Source: an uncultured Erythrobacter sp. (GTDB lineage: Bacteria; Pseudomonadota; Alphaproteobacteria; Sphingomonadales; Sphingomonadaceae). Taken from it: DNA of 64,000 bases. The translations under genes were made by a program, and so were the position numbers. Location of the stretch: the NCBI GenBank assembly GCA_947499505.1, contig CANMOQ010000003.1, forward strand, positions 186,001 through 250,000, given 5' to 3'. Positions within the stretch are counted from its first letter, which is position 1; every line of letters starts with the position of its first letter. The notes under the pieces were generated by a model. That model was not told where the DNA came from and did no database searches. It saw nothing but the letters and a program-made list of their open reading frames with translations. Shown here one piece after another: positions 17,711 to 28,400 of the stretch.

Positions 17711-19137
17711 GATCGGCCACCTGCTGGCTGGGTTAGCCGGGCAGGCTGCGCTGAATGGTCTGTCTTATCCCACACAATAGCGCGCCCAGCGAGCGTGCCG
17801 ATGTAGGCCATAATCGCGCGGCGCCCCGCCATGATCGAAATGATATTGGCAATCGGAATGCGCAGAACCGCGCGGACGCCCTCTGCCGTGCCATATTCAC
17901 GCGCCGTGAAGGCAAAGCGCGAGGCCGAGCGCCAGCAGAATGCGGCAAGGTTCACCCAAAGCAGCGTGATCGCCATCTGAGAGAACGGCAATGGCTCGCC
18001 ATAGCCAAACTTAATCCCGAGCCAGATCGTTGCGGATAACGCCAGCAAAGCATAGCCCATCAGCAGGACGAGAGCGGTAAACGGACCTCGCCGGTCGCGC
18101 GCGCGCATCCAGCTCTCAACGAGATTGCCAGACCAGCCCATCCGATCCCACCCTTGCAGGGCAATACCATGCACCCAGCGCGTCTTCTGGCGCACCACGG
18201 TGTCGATCCGGTCGGGAAAGAACGCGCGGGTCGCAATCAGCCGTCCATTGGCGGCGCGCGCGCGGACAAAGCGCGATTTGCCGCCCATTTCCGTGATGCT
18301 GAGCCCCATTTCATAATCTTCGGTCAGGGAATCCGCGACAAACGGCTGGCGATCAGCATGCCGCATGCGCAATTGCTCGATGGCCTCGCGCTCAATCGCG
18401 CAGCCAACCCCGGCCCCTGGCAGTGCCGCCCCCAGAGCATCGCGCACCACCATACCCTTGCTGTGAGATTCGGCGAATTCCTCGCAATAATGGCTGCCGA
18501 TCCAGCGGCTTTCCTCATTCCTTAGCGCGTGGACAGGAAGCTGCACGAATTGCGCGCCGCCCGCATGCTGGCCAATGTGCCGGTCGAGCAATGAAAGAGC
18601 GGCGGGATCAACCAGATCCTCAGCATCGTGGAACACAACCATATGATTGCGCACGCCGCGACGCCGCTCATCATCGCACATCGCAGCGTAAATCCGGTTC
18701 AAACAATCGGCCTTGGTGCTGGGGCCATCGCGATCATGGATAACGATACGAAGGCGCGGATCGCCATTGGCAGCGTCGCTGGCAGCGGCGATTGTGGCCG
18801 AGTCGTTGCGATAACAACCGACATACAAACGCAGTCCCTTTTGCGGCCAGCGCTTCAAAACTTCAGACACCGTAACGCCGATCACCTCAGCTTCGGACCA
18901 TGTCGGAATGAACACCGCCGCATCGCCGCACAGCTCACGCGTTTCGCTTTCATCTTTCTCAAATTGTTGCGTTTTTGCACGCCCGGTGAGCTTCAGCCAC
19001 AACCAAGTAACGTCTACTAAAAGATCGTCAATTGCACCGATTAGAAAGAATATGCCTGCGAATAAAATCAGTTCTTGTTGAAACAATACCAGCCATTGCC
19101 AGACGTCAAAATTCATTACTTGCAAGGCGACCCCCAT
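17707..19137 (-). CDS. NfrB-like membrane glycosyltransferase (GT2)
   Basis: This is a processive-type family 2 glycosyltransferase of about 476 residues. An N-terminal membrane segment is followed by the catalytic domain: IPTWSEAEVIG, the HDAEDLVDP metal site, the TEDYEM acid motif and QKTRWVHGIALQGWD (QxxRW). Several C-terminal membrane helices follow. HDAED and the QGWDRMGW region match NfrB. E. coli NfrB is about 745 residues and carries a C-terminal c-di-GMP-binding domain, which is absent here. The start could also be GTG 19143 or ATG 19116. It forms a two-gene operon with the NfrA-like gene. Confidence 0.8.
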   Translation of the reverse strand: MGVALQVMNFDVWQWLVLFQQELILFAGIFFLIGAIDDLLVDVTWLWLKLTGRAKTQQFEKDESETRELCGDAAVFIPTWSEAEVIGVTVSEVLKRWPQKGLRLYVGCYRNDSATIAAASDAANGDPRLRIVIHDRDGPSTKADCLNRIYAAMCDDERRRGVRNHMVVFHDAEDLVDPAALSLLDRHIGQHAGGAQFVQLPVHALRNEESRWIGSHYCEEFAESHSKGMVVRDALGAALPGAGVGCAIEREAIEQLRMRHADRQPFVADSLTEDYEMGLSITEMGGKSRFVRARAANGRLIATRAFFPDRIDTVVRQKTRWVHGIALQGWDRMGWSGNLVESWMRARDRRGPFTALVLLMGYALLALSATIWLGIKFGYGEPLPFSQMAITLLWVNLAAFCWRSASRFAFTAREYGTAEGVRAVLRIPIANIISIMAGRRAIMAYIGTLAGRAIVWDKTDHSAQPARLTQPAGGRS

Positions 19138-19217
19138 CCCCACTTGTGTAAAACAACCTATCGCGCTCGGATAAGGCTTGCAACGGAAGAAAGTTTTCGA
19201 GAGGGGGTAGCGTAACT

Positions 19218-20441
19218 ATGGCCCAATCAAACTCCCCCTTACGCTCTGTGTTCGCGCCTGTGCGCGCCCTGTTCGTCGGCGATGCCTCTGCCGGTATCCT
19301 GCTGATCCTCGTGGCAGCAGCCGCGATGCTGGCGGCGAACTCTTCCTTGTCTGGCGAATATCGCGAGCTGTTCTACGGCGATCTCGCTTGGACCCCGATT
19401 GCCAAGCTCGATGATCTGCACCTTTGGATCAATGACGGGTTGATGGCGATATTCTTCTTCGTCGTCGGTCTTGAGGTGAAACGCGAGCTGGTTGGCGGAC
19501 AATTGTCTGACCCCGCCGCGCGCAGACTGCCTATGGCAGCGGCGGCGGCCGGTATGGGGGTCCCCGCCCTAGTCTATATTGCGGTCTCTGGCGGCGGCGA
19601 ATACGCCAGCGGCTGGGCTATCCCCGCGGCGACCGATATTGCGTTTGCAATGGGCGTGCTCGGCCTGCTGGGCAGCCGGGTGCCAGCGTCGCTGCGTTTG
19701 TTCCTGCTGACGGTGGCGATCGTCGATGACATTGGCGCGGTGATGGTGATCGCGGTGTTCTACACGCCGACGATCAAACTGGTATGGCTGGTCGCGTCAA
19801 TCGTTGTGTTCGGCCTTATGATTGGCCTCAACCGAATGAAGGTTAGTGTCTTTAGCCCTTACATCCTGCTGGCTGTGGTGCTGTGGTACTGCGTGCTCAA
19901 CACTGGCGTCCACGCGACCATCGCTGGCGTATTGGCAGCGCTGACGATCCCGATGCACCGCAAGGACGGAAATTCCATGCTGGAGCGGCTAGAGCATGGC
20001 ATGGCACCGTGGAGCGCCTATCTCGTCGTCCCCGTGTTTGGCTTTGCCAATGCCGGTGTCTCGTTCGAGGGTATGGGGATCGGTGCTTTGCTCGATCCGC
20101 TGCCCGTCGCGATCGCGGCGGGCCTTGTGGTCGGCAAGCAATTGGGCATCTTCACGACGATTGTGATCGCGGAGAAGACCGGGTTTGCCCAGCGTCCCGA
20201 GGGCGCGAGCTGGGCCGAGGTTTGGGGCATATCGATCCTGTGCGGGATCGGCTTCACCATGAGCCTATTTATCGGCGGGCTCGCATTCCCGGACCAACCG
20301 ATGTTCATCGAAGAGGCCAAGATCGGCATCCTCACCGGTTCGGCAATCTCGGCGGTGCTCGGCTTTATCGTCCTGCGTCTAACGACGACGCATCCCGATG
20401 CGGAGTGTGACGATCAGGGCAATCAGCCCGCCAACGCGTAA
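19218..20441 (+). CDS. nhaA: Na+/H+ antiporter NhaA
   Basis: NhaA exchanges sodium for protons at the inner membrane to control cytoplasmic pH and salt. The 407-residue protein has about 12 hydrophobic segments. It contains the paired aspartates in VAIVDDIGAVMVIAVFY, equivalent to Asp163/Asp164 of E. coli NhaA, the NDGLMAIFFFVVGLEVKRE segment and ATDIAFAMGVLGLLG. It is divergent from the glycosyltransferase across about 75 bases. AGAGGGGG lies upstream of its ATG. The length is normal. Confidence 0.95.
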   Translation: MAQSNSPLRSVFAPVRALFVGDASAGILLILVAAAAMLAANSSLSGEYRELFYGDLAWTPIAKLDDLHLWINDGLMAIFFFVVGLEVKRELVGGQLSDPAARRLPMAAAAAGMGVPALVYIAVSGGGEYASGWAIPAATDIAFAMGVLGLLGSRVPASLRLFLLTVAIVDDIGAVMVIAVFYTPTIKLVWLVASIVVFGLMIGLNRMKVSVFSPYILLAVVLWYCVLNTGVHATIAGVLAALTIPMHRKDGNSMLERLEHGMAPWSAYLVVPVFGFANAGVSFEGMGIGALLDPLPVAIAAGLVVGKQLGIFTTIVIAEKTGFAQRPEGASWAEVWGISILCGIGFTMSLFIGGLAFPDQPMFIEEAKIGILTGSAISAVLGFIVLRLTTTHPDAECDDQGNQPANA

Positions 20442-20526
20442 AGCGTCGGCGGCTTAGCCGCACCAAGCGGAGTTTCTGATTGGACATGGTCACCGCTAAG
20501 TGCGGCGCGCATGCCTGATCAGAAGC

Positions 20527-20964
20527 CTACCAGCTTCCGGTGTTTTCCATGCTGGCCCACGGCTCTTGCGGATCAAGATTGCCGTCCTGCAGCAATTCAA
20601 TCGAAACGCCGTCTGGTGACTTCACAAAGGCCATATGCCCATCGCGCGGCGGCCGATTGATAGTGACACCCGCATCCATCAGACGCTGGCACGTGTCATA
20701 GATGTTCTCCACCCGGTAGGCGAGATGGCCGAAATTGCGGCCATCGTCATAAGTCTCTGCTTCACTGCCATCCTCAGGCGGCCAATTGTAAGTCAGCTCA
20801 ACCTCGGCCACGCCTTCTTGTCCCGGCGCGGCCAGAAAGATCAGCGTGAAGCGGCCTGCCTCAACATCAAACCGGCGCACTTCCTCCAACCCGATCAGCT
20901 TAAAGAAATCGACCGTCGCATCGGGATCGGTCACGCGGATCATGGAATGGAGATATTTGGTCAT
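20527..20964 (-). CDS. gloA: Lactoylglutathione lyase (glyoxalase I)
   Basis: GloA isomerises the methylglyoxal-glutathione hemithioacetal to S-lactoylglutathione. The 145-residue protein is a single VOC unit pair. Metal and substrate motifs include HSMIRVTDPDATVDFF at the N-terminus, VELTYNW (Glu ligand), FGHLAYRVENIY (His ligand) and SPDGVSIELLQDG (Glu ligand). Size and motifs fit glyoxalase I. It is divergent from the SIMPL gene, with a 75-base gap. Confidence 0.92.
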   Translation of the reverse strand: MTKYLHSMIRVTDPDATVDFFKLIGLEEVRRFDVEAGRFTLIFLAAPGQEGVAEVELTYNWPPEDGSEAETYDDGRNFGHLAYRVENIYDTCQRLMDAGVTINRPPRDGHMAFVKSPDGVSIELLQDGNLDPQEPWASMENTGSW

Positions 20965-21039
20965 GATGGGCCTTTTTCAGTTCAAACTCAGTTCATCGAC
21001 AAATAAGCACAATTCGTCGCATCAGCAAAGGAGGATGCG

Positions 21040-21810
21040 ATGACGGGTGCAGCGATAGGTACGCAGCAAGAGATGGAACGTGAAGGTGCGCGGCGCAAGG
21101 GCGGGATTGGCCCCACCACCACGCGATGGTTCGGCACAGCCGCCATCGCAGCAATCGGCATGACATTGGGCGGATATCTGCTGGGCGACGGATTGCTGCG
21201 CGCGAAAGAGGCCGAAAGGTCCGTCACCGTACGCGGGTTGGCGGAGCGCGATGTAACCGCCGATCTCGCCACATGGACGATCTCTTACTCAGCCAGCGCG
21301 GCCAATCTTGCGGAAGCCCAAGGGAAGGTCCAGCGCGACACCCGCGCAATCGAAGGCTTCTTTGATGGGCTCGGCTTTCCGGCAGACAGCCTGCAACCGA
21401 CCGGGGCCAATGTCTCCAGCCACACCAATCGCGGCGTCACGACCTACACCGTGCGCCAGCGGCTTGCGCTGAGAACCGACAATATCGAATTGGCGCAAAA
21501 GGCAGTGGCTAATCAGTTCGATCTGGTCGGGCGCGGCGTGTTCCTCGAGGAAGGCTCTGGCATGAGCTACACCTTCACCAAATTGAACGACATCAAGCCG
21601 GAGATGGTAGCCGAGGCGACCCGCGATGCCCGCGCCTCTGCGGAGCAGTTTGCGCAAGATTCCGGCTCAGGCGTCGGCGCGATCAAGGATGCGACCCAAG
21701 GATACTTCTCAATCGAAGCGCGCGATGGCGATGGCGGCGGATGGGGCAAGAGCGACAGCCCCTATAAAAAGGTCCGCGTGGTCACCACCGTGAACTTCTC
21801 GCTTGATTGA
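21040..21810 (+). CDS. SIMPL domain (DUF541) protein
   Basis: It has 256 residues with one N-terminal membrane segment (TAAIAAIGMTLGGYLLGDGLL) and a periplasmic SIMPL/DUF541 domain (VTVRGLAERDVTADLATWTI, then TGANVSSHTNRG). E. coli YggE of this family is linked to oxidative stress, but the molecular role is not settled. The ATG is preceded by AAGGAGG, an excellent ribosome site. A bidirectional terminator follows. Confidence 0.85.
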   Translation: MTGAAIGTQQEMEREGARRKGGIGPTTTRWFGTAAIAAIGMTLGGYLLGDGLLRAKEAERSVTVRGLAERDVTADLATWTISYSASAANLAEAQGKVQRDTRAIEGFFDGLGFPADSLQPTGANVSSHTNRGVTTYTVRQRLALRTDNIELAQKAVANQFDLVGRGVFLEEGSGMSYTFTKLNDIKPEMVAEATRDARASAEQFAQDSGSGVGAIKDATQGYFSIEARDGDGGGWGKSDSPYKKVRVVTTVNFSLD

Positions 21811-21871
21811 GTAGGCGCCCAGCCTGACCTGTTTGGCACGAAATCGGCGGAGCACTCAATCCGCCCAAAAG

Positions 21872-21912
21872 AAAAAGGCACGGGGACAATGCGCATAGCC
21901 CCCGCGCCTTTT
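21872..21912. terminator. Bidirectional terminator between SIMPL and porin genes
   Basis: Arms aaaaaggcacgggg and cccccgcgcctttt flank a 13-base loop and pair with one mismatch, which is a G-U pair on the minus-strand transcript. T-runs lie on both sides, so it can end both convergent genes. Confidence 0.8.
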
Positions 21913-21961
21913 CTGCTCCACTCGCAAAAGTGGGTTGCGACCCATAGGGCCCTAGATGTGA

Positions 21962-22822
21962 TTAGATGCTGGCGCTCAGTGTGAACACGACTGCATCATC
22001 GGTGAAGACGCCGCCTGGATCGATCAGGCCATCGCCTTCTACACCAACGTAGGAGATGCCGAAGCTGAGCGGTCCATAGACTGCTGCTTCTGCGCCGATT
22101 GACCAGTCAAATGCCTTGCTGTCATTCGTGAATGTCAGAAAGCCATCGGTGTAACCAAGGTGACCAGTCAGCGTGACCGGCGTATTTGGGATTCCGACAC
22201 CGACATCGCCGTAGATGTAGAAGTTGTCAGTGCTGCCGAGTGAATCCTGGTTTGGTGCATAGGCAACGCCGACCGTTGTTTCAGCTGGGCCAAAGGTGAA
22301 GCCAATCGAGCTGTAGAATTCGATGTAGTCGAAATCACCAGCGCCAGCGTCTGGATAGAGATAGGCGATAGCGCCCACATCTAAGCTGACGCCTTCAGCG
22401 ACATCGCCGCTCCAACCGCCGTAGACGTCAACTTCGGTCGAGCCAAAGCCAACCGTGTCTTCATCAAGCGAAGAGGCCCAAGTACCGGCGTAAATGCCGA
22501 TATCAGTCGAAAGATCTACGCCGCCTTGAATGGCGATCTCGCCGCCGGACAAGTCAACACCGCGGAAGCGATATTCGCTGACCAAAGCGACATTGGCAGT
22601 CACTTCAAAACCAGCTTCGCCATCGGCGTAGCTGGCCTTTGCAGCGTCGACCGGTGCGCTTGCACGGTCAATTTCGCTATCAGTGACAGTAGCAATTTCG
22701 GATGTTGCCGGGGCTGGAGTTTGTTCGCCAGCTTCGGCTTCATTAGCAAACGCTGGAGCTGCAGAAATGAGCAAACCAGCGGATAGAGTTGCGGCGGAGA
22801 GGCCGCGAATGGACGTGAGCAT
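21962..22822 (-). CDS. TorF family outer-membrane porin (TIGR02001)
   Basis: It has 286 residues with a signal peptide (cleavage after PAFA), an acidic Ala/Glu linker, then a predicted beta-barrel with YRFRGVDLSGG and EVDVYGGWSG. This wording matches the putative TorF porin family (Gcw_chp). The barrel ends SLSASI rather than in Phe. It probably allows solute passage through the outer membrane, with unknown specificity. The gene stands alone with its own promoter region of about 270 bases, in which I see no other feature. Confidence 0.88.
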   Translation of the reverse strand: MLTSIRGLSAATLSAGLLISAAPAFANEAEAGEQTPAPATSEIATVTDSEIDRASAPVDAAKASYADGEAGFEVTANVALVSEYRFRGVDLSGGEIAIQGGVDLSTDIGIYAGTWASSLDEDTVGFGSTEVDVYGGWSGDVAEGVSLDVGAIAYLYPDAGAGDFDYIEFYSSIGFTFGPAETTVGVAYAPNQDSLGSTDNFYIYGDVGVGIPNTPVTLTGHLGYTDGFLTFTNDSKAFDWSIGAEAAVYGPLSFGISYVGVEGDGLIDPGGVFTDDAVVFTLSASI

Positions 22823-23095
22823 TACAACTTCCTTATGTTGTGTTGTTGCTTCGTCCCACCTGCGTCATCAGTGGTTACCAACTTATTTACGGCAATCTCA
22901 TCTGAGTACGCAGTTTTCTTGCCGAGAAATGCCGCAGCGCACAAGAGAAATTGCGCAATCGCCTGTGAACAGCGCCAAGTGTGTGGATTTTGCACCACCC
23001 GGCAAGTCAGCGCTCGATCAGTTGCTGTTAAGCCCACACTTGCCTAAAGCGCACCGACGCCCACCCTACCGGCTCAACCGCATTCTTAGTGCACC

Positions 23096-23899
23096 ATGAT
23101 CAAAACGCTTCGCAAACTTTTCCAATCGCGGCCCGACGCGCCTTTGCCCGCAGTTCCTGCGGGGACGCGCTATTATGCGATTGGCGATATTCATGGTCGG
23201 CTTGATTTGTTCAAGGCACTGATCAAAGCGATTGAGGCCGATGATGCAGAAGCCGGAGAAGCTGAAAGCCATGTTATCTTGCTGGGCGATCTGGTCGACC
23301 GGGGCGATGATAGCGCTGGGGTGATCGCGCGGGCGCGCAAATGGCAAAAGAAGCGCTCGGTCCGCATCCTTGCTGGCAATCACGAAGAGATGTTCCTTGA
23401 GGCTTTCGATGATATCGACGTGCTGCGCCATTTCCTGAAGCATGGCGGGCGCGAGACGATCTTGAGCTACGACATCACGCCGAAGAAATTCAATGCGATG
23501 TCGCTTGAGGAGCTGTTCAAGGCTCTGCCAGATATCGTGCCTGCTGAAGAACGCGCCTATGTTGAGGCGTTTGAAGAAATGATCATCGCGGGCGATTATC
23601 TGTTCGTCCATGCCGGGATTGACCCCGCGCGCCCAATCGATGAGCAAAAGCGCAGCGACATGCTGTGGATCAGAGATCGGTTTTTGCGGCACCAAGGCAG
23701 CTTTGGTAAAGTAGTCGTGCACGGCCACACCATATTTCCCAATGTGATGGACAATGGCCACCGGATCGGAGTCGACACCGGCGCCTTCCGCTCTGGCGTG
23801 CTCACGGCTCTGGTGCTTGAGGGCACCGAGAGAAGAATTCTGCAAGCCATCGATGATAATGGCACGATAAAGACATTCAACGAGGAACAAGCGCGATGA
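23096..23899 (+). CDS. PPP-family metallophosphoesterase
   Basis: It is a 267-residue phosphatase with the metal-binding motifs in order: YAIGDIHGRLD (residues about 24-33), LLGDLVDRGDDS, GNHEEM and VVHGHTIF. This is the bacterial Ser/Thr phosphatase (PrpA/PphA) pattern. Substrates could be phosphoproteins or dinucleoside polyphosphates. The stop overlaps the UDP-glucose dehydrogenase start (ATGA), so the two are co-expressed and it may act in envelope polysaccharide control. Confidence 0.88.
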   Translation: MIKTLRKLFQSRPDAPLPAVPAGTRYYAIGDIHGRLDLFKALIKAIEADDAEAGEAESHVILLGDLVDRGDDSAGVIARARKWQKKRSVRILAGNHEEMFLEAFDDIDVLRHFLKHGGRETILSYDITPKKFNAMSLEELFKALPDIVPAEERAYVEAFEEMIIAGDYLFVHAGIDPARPIDEQKRSDMLWIRDRFLRHQGSFGKVVVHGHTIFPNVMDNGHRIGVDTGAFRSGVLTALVLEGTERRILQAIDDNGTIKTFNEEQAR

Positions 23900-25206
23900 A
23901 AATTGCCATGGTGGGATCGGGCTATGTTGGCCTGGTATCGGGTGCATGCTTTGCGGATTTTGGCCACGAGGTCGTCTGCATCGACAAGGATGACAGCAAG
24001 ATTGCGCGCCTCAAAGACGGCATCATGCCGATCTACGAGCCAGGACTTGATGGCCTGGTGGCGAGCAATGTGGCCGCTGGTCGCCTGTCCTTCACGACCG
24101 ACCTGGCCGCTGGCATTGATGGCGCGCAGGCGATCTTCATCGCGGTGGGCACGCCCAGCCGCCGAGGCGATGGCCATGCAGACCTGACCTTCGTCTATGA
24201 AGTCGCCCGCGAAGTCGGCGAACACCTAGCCAATGAGGCTGTGATCGTCACCAAGTCCACTGTACCCGTCGGCACCGGCGATGAGGTCGAGCGGATCATC
24301 AAAGACACAGGCACAGCGCACAAATTCGCGGTTGTCTCCAACCCGGAATTCCTGCGCGAAGGCGCGGCTATTGGCGATTTCAAACGCCCCGACCGGATTG
24401 TCATTGGCGCGGAAGATGATCTCGGGCGCGAGATCATGCGCGAGGTTTACCGCCCGCTGTTCCTCAACGAATCGCCCATTCTGTTTGTTGGTCGCCGTAC
24501 CAGTGAGCTGATCAAATATGCTGCCAACGCGTTCCTCGCGACCAAGATCACCTTCATCAATGAGATGGCCGATCTGTGCGAGAAAGTGGGCGCCAATGTT
24601 CAAGACGTTGCGCGCGGCATCGGCATGGACAATCGCATCGGCTCCAAATTCCTCAACGCCGGTCCGGGATACGGCGGCTCATGCTTCCCAAAAGACACGC
24701 TGGCGCTGCTCAAGACGGCGGAAGATTACGACAGCCCGACCCGGATCGTCGAAGCCGTGGTCAAAACCAATGAGAGCCGCAAACGCGCAATGGGCCGCAA
24801 GGTGCTCGATGCACTTGGCGGGGCAGAGAACGCACGCGGCAAGAAGGTCGCGATGCTCGGTCTGACGTTCAAGCCGAACACCGATGACATGCGCGACTCC
24901 CCAGCAATCGCCATTGCTCAAACCTTGGGCGATGCCGGGGTCGAGGTCGCAGCCTTCGATCCAGAAGGGATGGAGATCGCAAGTCCCCTCATGCCGAACG
25001 TGATCATGTGCGAAGAGCCTTATGCGGCGATCAAGGACGCGGATGCTGTCGCGATCGTCACGGAATGGGACGCGTTTCGCGCGCTCGACCTTGGCCGGGT
25101 GAAGGATCTGGCCAAGGCGCCAGTAATTGTTGACCTGCGCAACATCTACAATCCGGATGATATGCGCATCGCTGGCTTTGACTACTCCAGCATCGGCCGA
25201 AATTAA
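23896..25206 (+). CDS. ugd: UDP-glucose 6-dehydrogenase
   Basis: It oxidises UDP-glucose to UDP-glucuronate for polysaccharide and glycolipid synthesis. The 436-residue protein begins with the NAD-binding fold (MKIAMVGSGYVGLVSGACF) and has the catalytic Cys in GPGYGGSCFPKDTLAL. The C-terminal UDP-binding domain carries GLTFKPNTDDMRDSPA. The length is normal. It is translationally coupled to the phosphoesterase upstream and followed by about 200 bases without a gene. Confidence 0.95.
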   Translation: MKIAMVGSGYVGLVSGACFADFGHEVVCIDKDDSKIARLKDGIMPIYEPGLDGLVASNVAAGRLSFTTDLAAGIDGAQAIFIAVGTPSRRGDGHADLTFVYEVAREVGEHLANEAVIVTKSTVPVGTGDEVERIIKDTGTAHKFAVVSNPEFLREGAAIGDFKRPDRIVIGAEDDLGREIMREVYRPLFLNESPILFVGRRTSELIKYAANAFLATKITFINEMADLCEKVGANVQDVARGIGMDNRIGSKFLNAGPGYGGSCFPKDTLALLKTAEDYDSPTRIVEAVVKTNESRKRAMGRKVLDALGGAENARGKKVAMLGLTFKPNTDDMRDSPAIAIAQTLGDAGVEVAAFDPEGMEIASPLMPNVIMCEEPYAAIKDADAVAIVTEWDAFRALDLGRVKDLAKAPVIVDLRNIYNPDDMRIAGFDYSSIGRN

Positions 25207-25415
25207 CCATAACTATCAATAGGAAATTGAAAAAACTTTCACGGTCAGGAGCTGCTCGAAATGGCGGTTTCCTAGGCCTTAGCGGCTCTGCGTCGCAAAA
25301 TAATCACGTCTCATCGCCCTTCGGTTCAGCACTTATGCAGGATTCGAGTCGTGTTCATGGTTAAAATATTGTAACTTCCGAGTCGTTGATAGAAACAACT
25401 TATTGGGGGTTTAAT

Positions 25416-28400
25416 ATGATTAAACGGCATGTTCTTTCCAGCGTGGGTGTGATCGGCATTGCGAGCGGGCTCTTAGCAGCACCGGCCTATGCCTCTGAAA
25501 ACAGTGGAGATAGCGAAGATATCGCGGCGGAAGCGCAAGGCGATTTTGCTGGTTTCACAATCGAACAAAGCAGCACTTCGTTCGAAATCCCAGAAGTTGT
25601 TATTCCGGCGGCCTCTGCATCGATTGCTCGCACATCGCGCACAACCACTGGCTACATTGGTTCGATCAGTGATCCAGAACAGCGCCTTATCGTTCGCGAT
25701 GACGTAGACGTCGATTTGGGCGATCCAGACGATATCGCGCCTTACGCCGTGCACATTTTCCAGCAGAGGAACTCGGATGGCGGCGTGTTCTTCAACTGCA
25801 CAGGCAGTGTGATCAATCCGCGTACGATTTTGACGGCTGCTCACTGCCTCAATGGCAGCGAAGGCCCAATCGCAACCACGTCGTCGGAAACGTATGGCTT
25901 GCCCGGCGCCGGGGCTGAAACCACACTGTTGATAGCAACAGGACAAAGCAGCGCAGACCGCGTTTTCACTTACATTGGTGACGGGTCGGGCTACGCTGAT
26001 GGCGGCGTCGCTTCGAGTACCGACGTCGTGATCCATCCGACTGGCAATCCCGACAATACGGGTCTCGGCTTTCCATGGGCCGATATTGCTCTCGTCGCAG
26101 TGGATACGCCGATCACTGACGTGCCGGCCCTACCGCTGCTGCTTACGCCGCTGACCGAGCTGACGCACGTTGTGCAAGTTGGATACGGCACCAATGGCAC
26201 AGGGCTGGACGGCGGTTCAAATACCGGCAGCCGCTTCCTTCGCCGCGTGGGTGAGAATATGCTCGGTCTGAATGGCAGCATTGGCGACTTTATCGGCGGT
26301 GTATTTACAGATTTCGCACCAGCGACACAGGTGCTCGGTTCTGTGAGCCAGAACTATTACTGGACAGATTTCGACAATCCGAATCGCACTCCAGAACAGC
26401 AAGCTGGTTGTGAATTCCCAGGAGGGACCATCAGCTGCGGTACTATCGAAGATGTATTCGCGATCGACTTTTTCGATGGCGATGCGCTTCCTGGTGAAGT
26501 CGGCACCGCTCCAGGCGATTCAGGCTCTCCACTGGTCGCTGACCAGCTGGCGGACTTCCCGCTTGCTATCGGTGTTCTTTCTGGTGGCTTTGACTTCTTC
26601 GGTCTCGGCAGCGCATACAGCGATGTTAGCTTTTACAATCCGCTGTTCCCATTCTTCGAGTTCATTACCGAGAACACAGCCTACAAATATGTTTCTGCGA
26701 AAGCCGGAAACGGTCGCTGGTCTGATCCAAACCACTGGACTCAAGATCTCGATCCGGGCTTCTTCATACAGGATGCTGATGGCAACATCGTAAACGGTAT
26801 CCCAGAAGGTAACGAGCCAGGCATCACCGCATCGGGTCCAAAGGTCGGTACGGTGCTGGGTCAAGACATTTCCGGCAACACCACCGACATCACGCCGGGC
26901 TTCGAAGATATCCCAATCGCTCTTCCAGAGAGCTCTGCGCTGCTTGGCCCAGGCTCAACCGGATTTGTGCCTAACAACACCGACGGCACCATCGGCGAAG
27001 CATTTGCTAACCCTGCGCAATATTTCGATGTTCTGCTGACCAATCGCGGTCGGACGCGCGTCGATATGGATGTCGAGATCGATAAGCTGACCGTCGACAA
27101 TGATCGCGCTGTATTCATTTTGCCTCGGCGATATGAATTCACCAGCCTCATCGGCGTTGAGCAGTTCAACGGCGAATCGCGCATTGACGGTACGCTCAAC
27201 ACCAGCCTTGTCACCTTGATGGGCGGTGAGTTTGTCGGCCGCGGCACCATCAACACCAACGCATTCTTCAATGTGAATGGTTTTGTTGGCCCGAACCGTC
27301 TCGGCCAAATTGGCACGCTGACGATCAATGGCGATTATGTCCAAACCAGCGGCGGCTTCTTGTTCACCGACGTTGAATCGCGTCGCGGCGCGATTTCAGC
27401 TGACTTGCTCGACGTTTCCGGTGCAGCTGTTCTCGGCGGCAACCTGATCGTCTTTGGCGAGCGCAACGTTCCGCGCTTCGGCAGCACCTTTACCGTGCTG
27501 AGCGCTGGCGAAATTGACGGCGCGTTTGATACTACACTGCTGATATCTGGTTCGCCGCTGCTGACCGCAGAAAGCCGCGTCGAAGGCAATGAAGTGGTTG
27601 TCGAGATTGGTGCACTGAGCTTGTTTAGCCTGCTCGGACAGGACAGCTCGCTGGCTTCGCTTGGCTCTGCGCTTGATACGCTGCGCTTTGGCGGACGGTT
27701 CGCTGAGTTCGCATCGATCTTCAACGTCATTGATAGCGCCGGTGCCGATACGCTTGGCGCATCGCTTGGCGCTTTGACACCGCTCAATGCGTTCAACCAG
27801 CAAACCATAGCAAACGGCTTCTCGCAGCGTTTCACCGGCCAAATCGCACAGCGCACTCTCGCGCTTCGCGGCGCGAACGGTGCAGCAGCAGGCTTCTCTG
27901 CAGCGGGCAATGCTGGATTTGCAATGGGCGGTTCGGCTCCGCAGAAAGACGGCCAGCTGGGCTTCTTCGGCTCCGTTAGCGGAACGTTCCTCGATGCGAG
28001 CAGCATCGACCGTTCAAGCGGTGCGAACGCCTTTGAAGAGGCTGCCTTTACCCAAGCAGGTGAACTCACCATCGGTGCAGATCTGCGGGTATCGGAAAAC
28101 TTCAGCCTTGGTGTTGCGATGACCAACATTCGCAACAGCGCGGCTGGAATTGGCGCTTCACGTCCAAACGAAGACGAAAGCCGCTCGGCCGCCGTCTACG
28201 CTGCCTATCAAGCGGGCAACGGCTTTGCCGATATGTACTTCGGTTTCGCCGATCAGAACTTTGGCACAGAGCGCGCAGGCACTGCGGGCTTTAGCTCATC
28301 GTTCAGCAGCGCGCTTGGCCAGGCCGATGGCCAGCAAAGCTTCGCTGGGCTTCGTCTTGGTTACGCCTTCGACATCGCCAAGGGTTTTGAAGTTGGTCCA

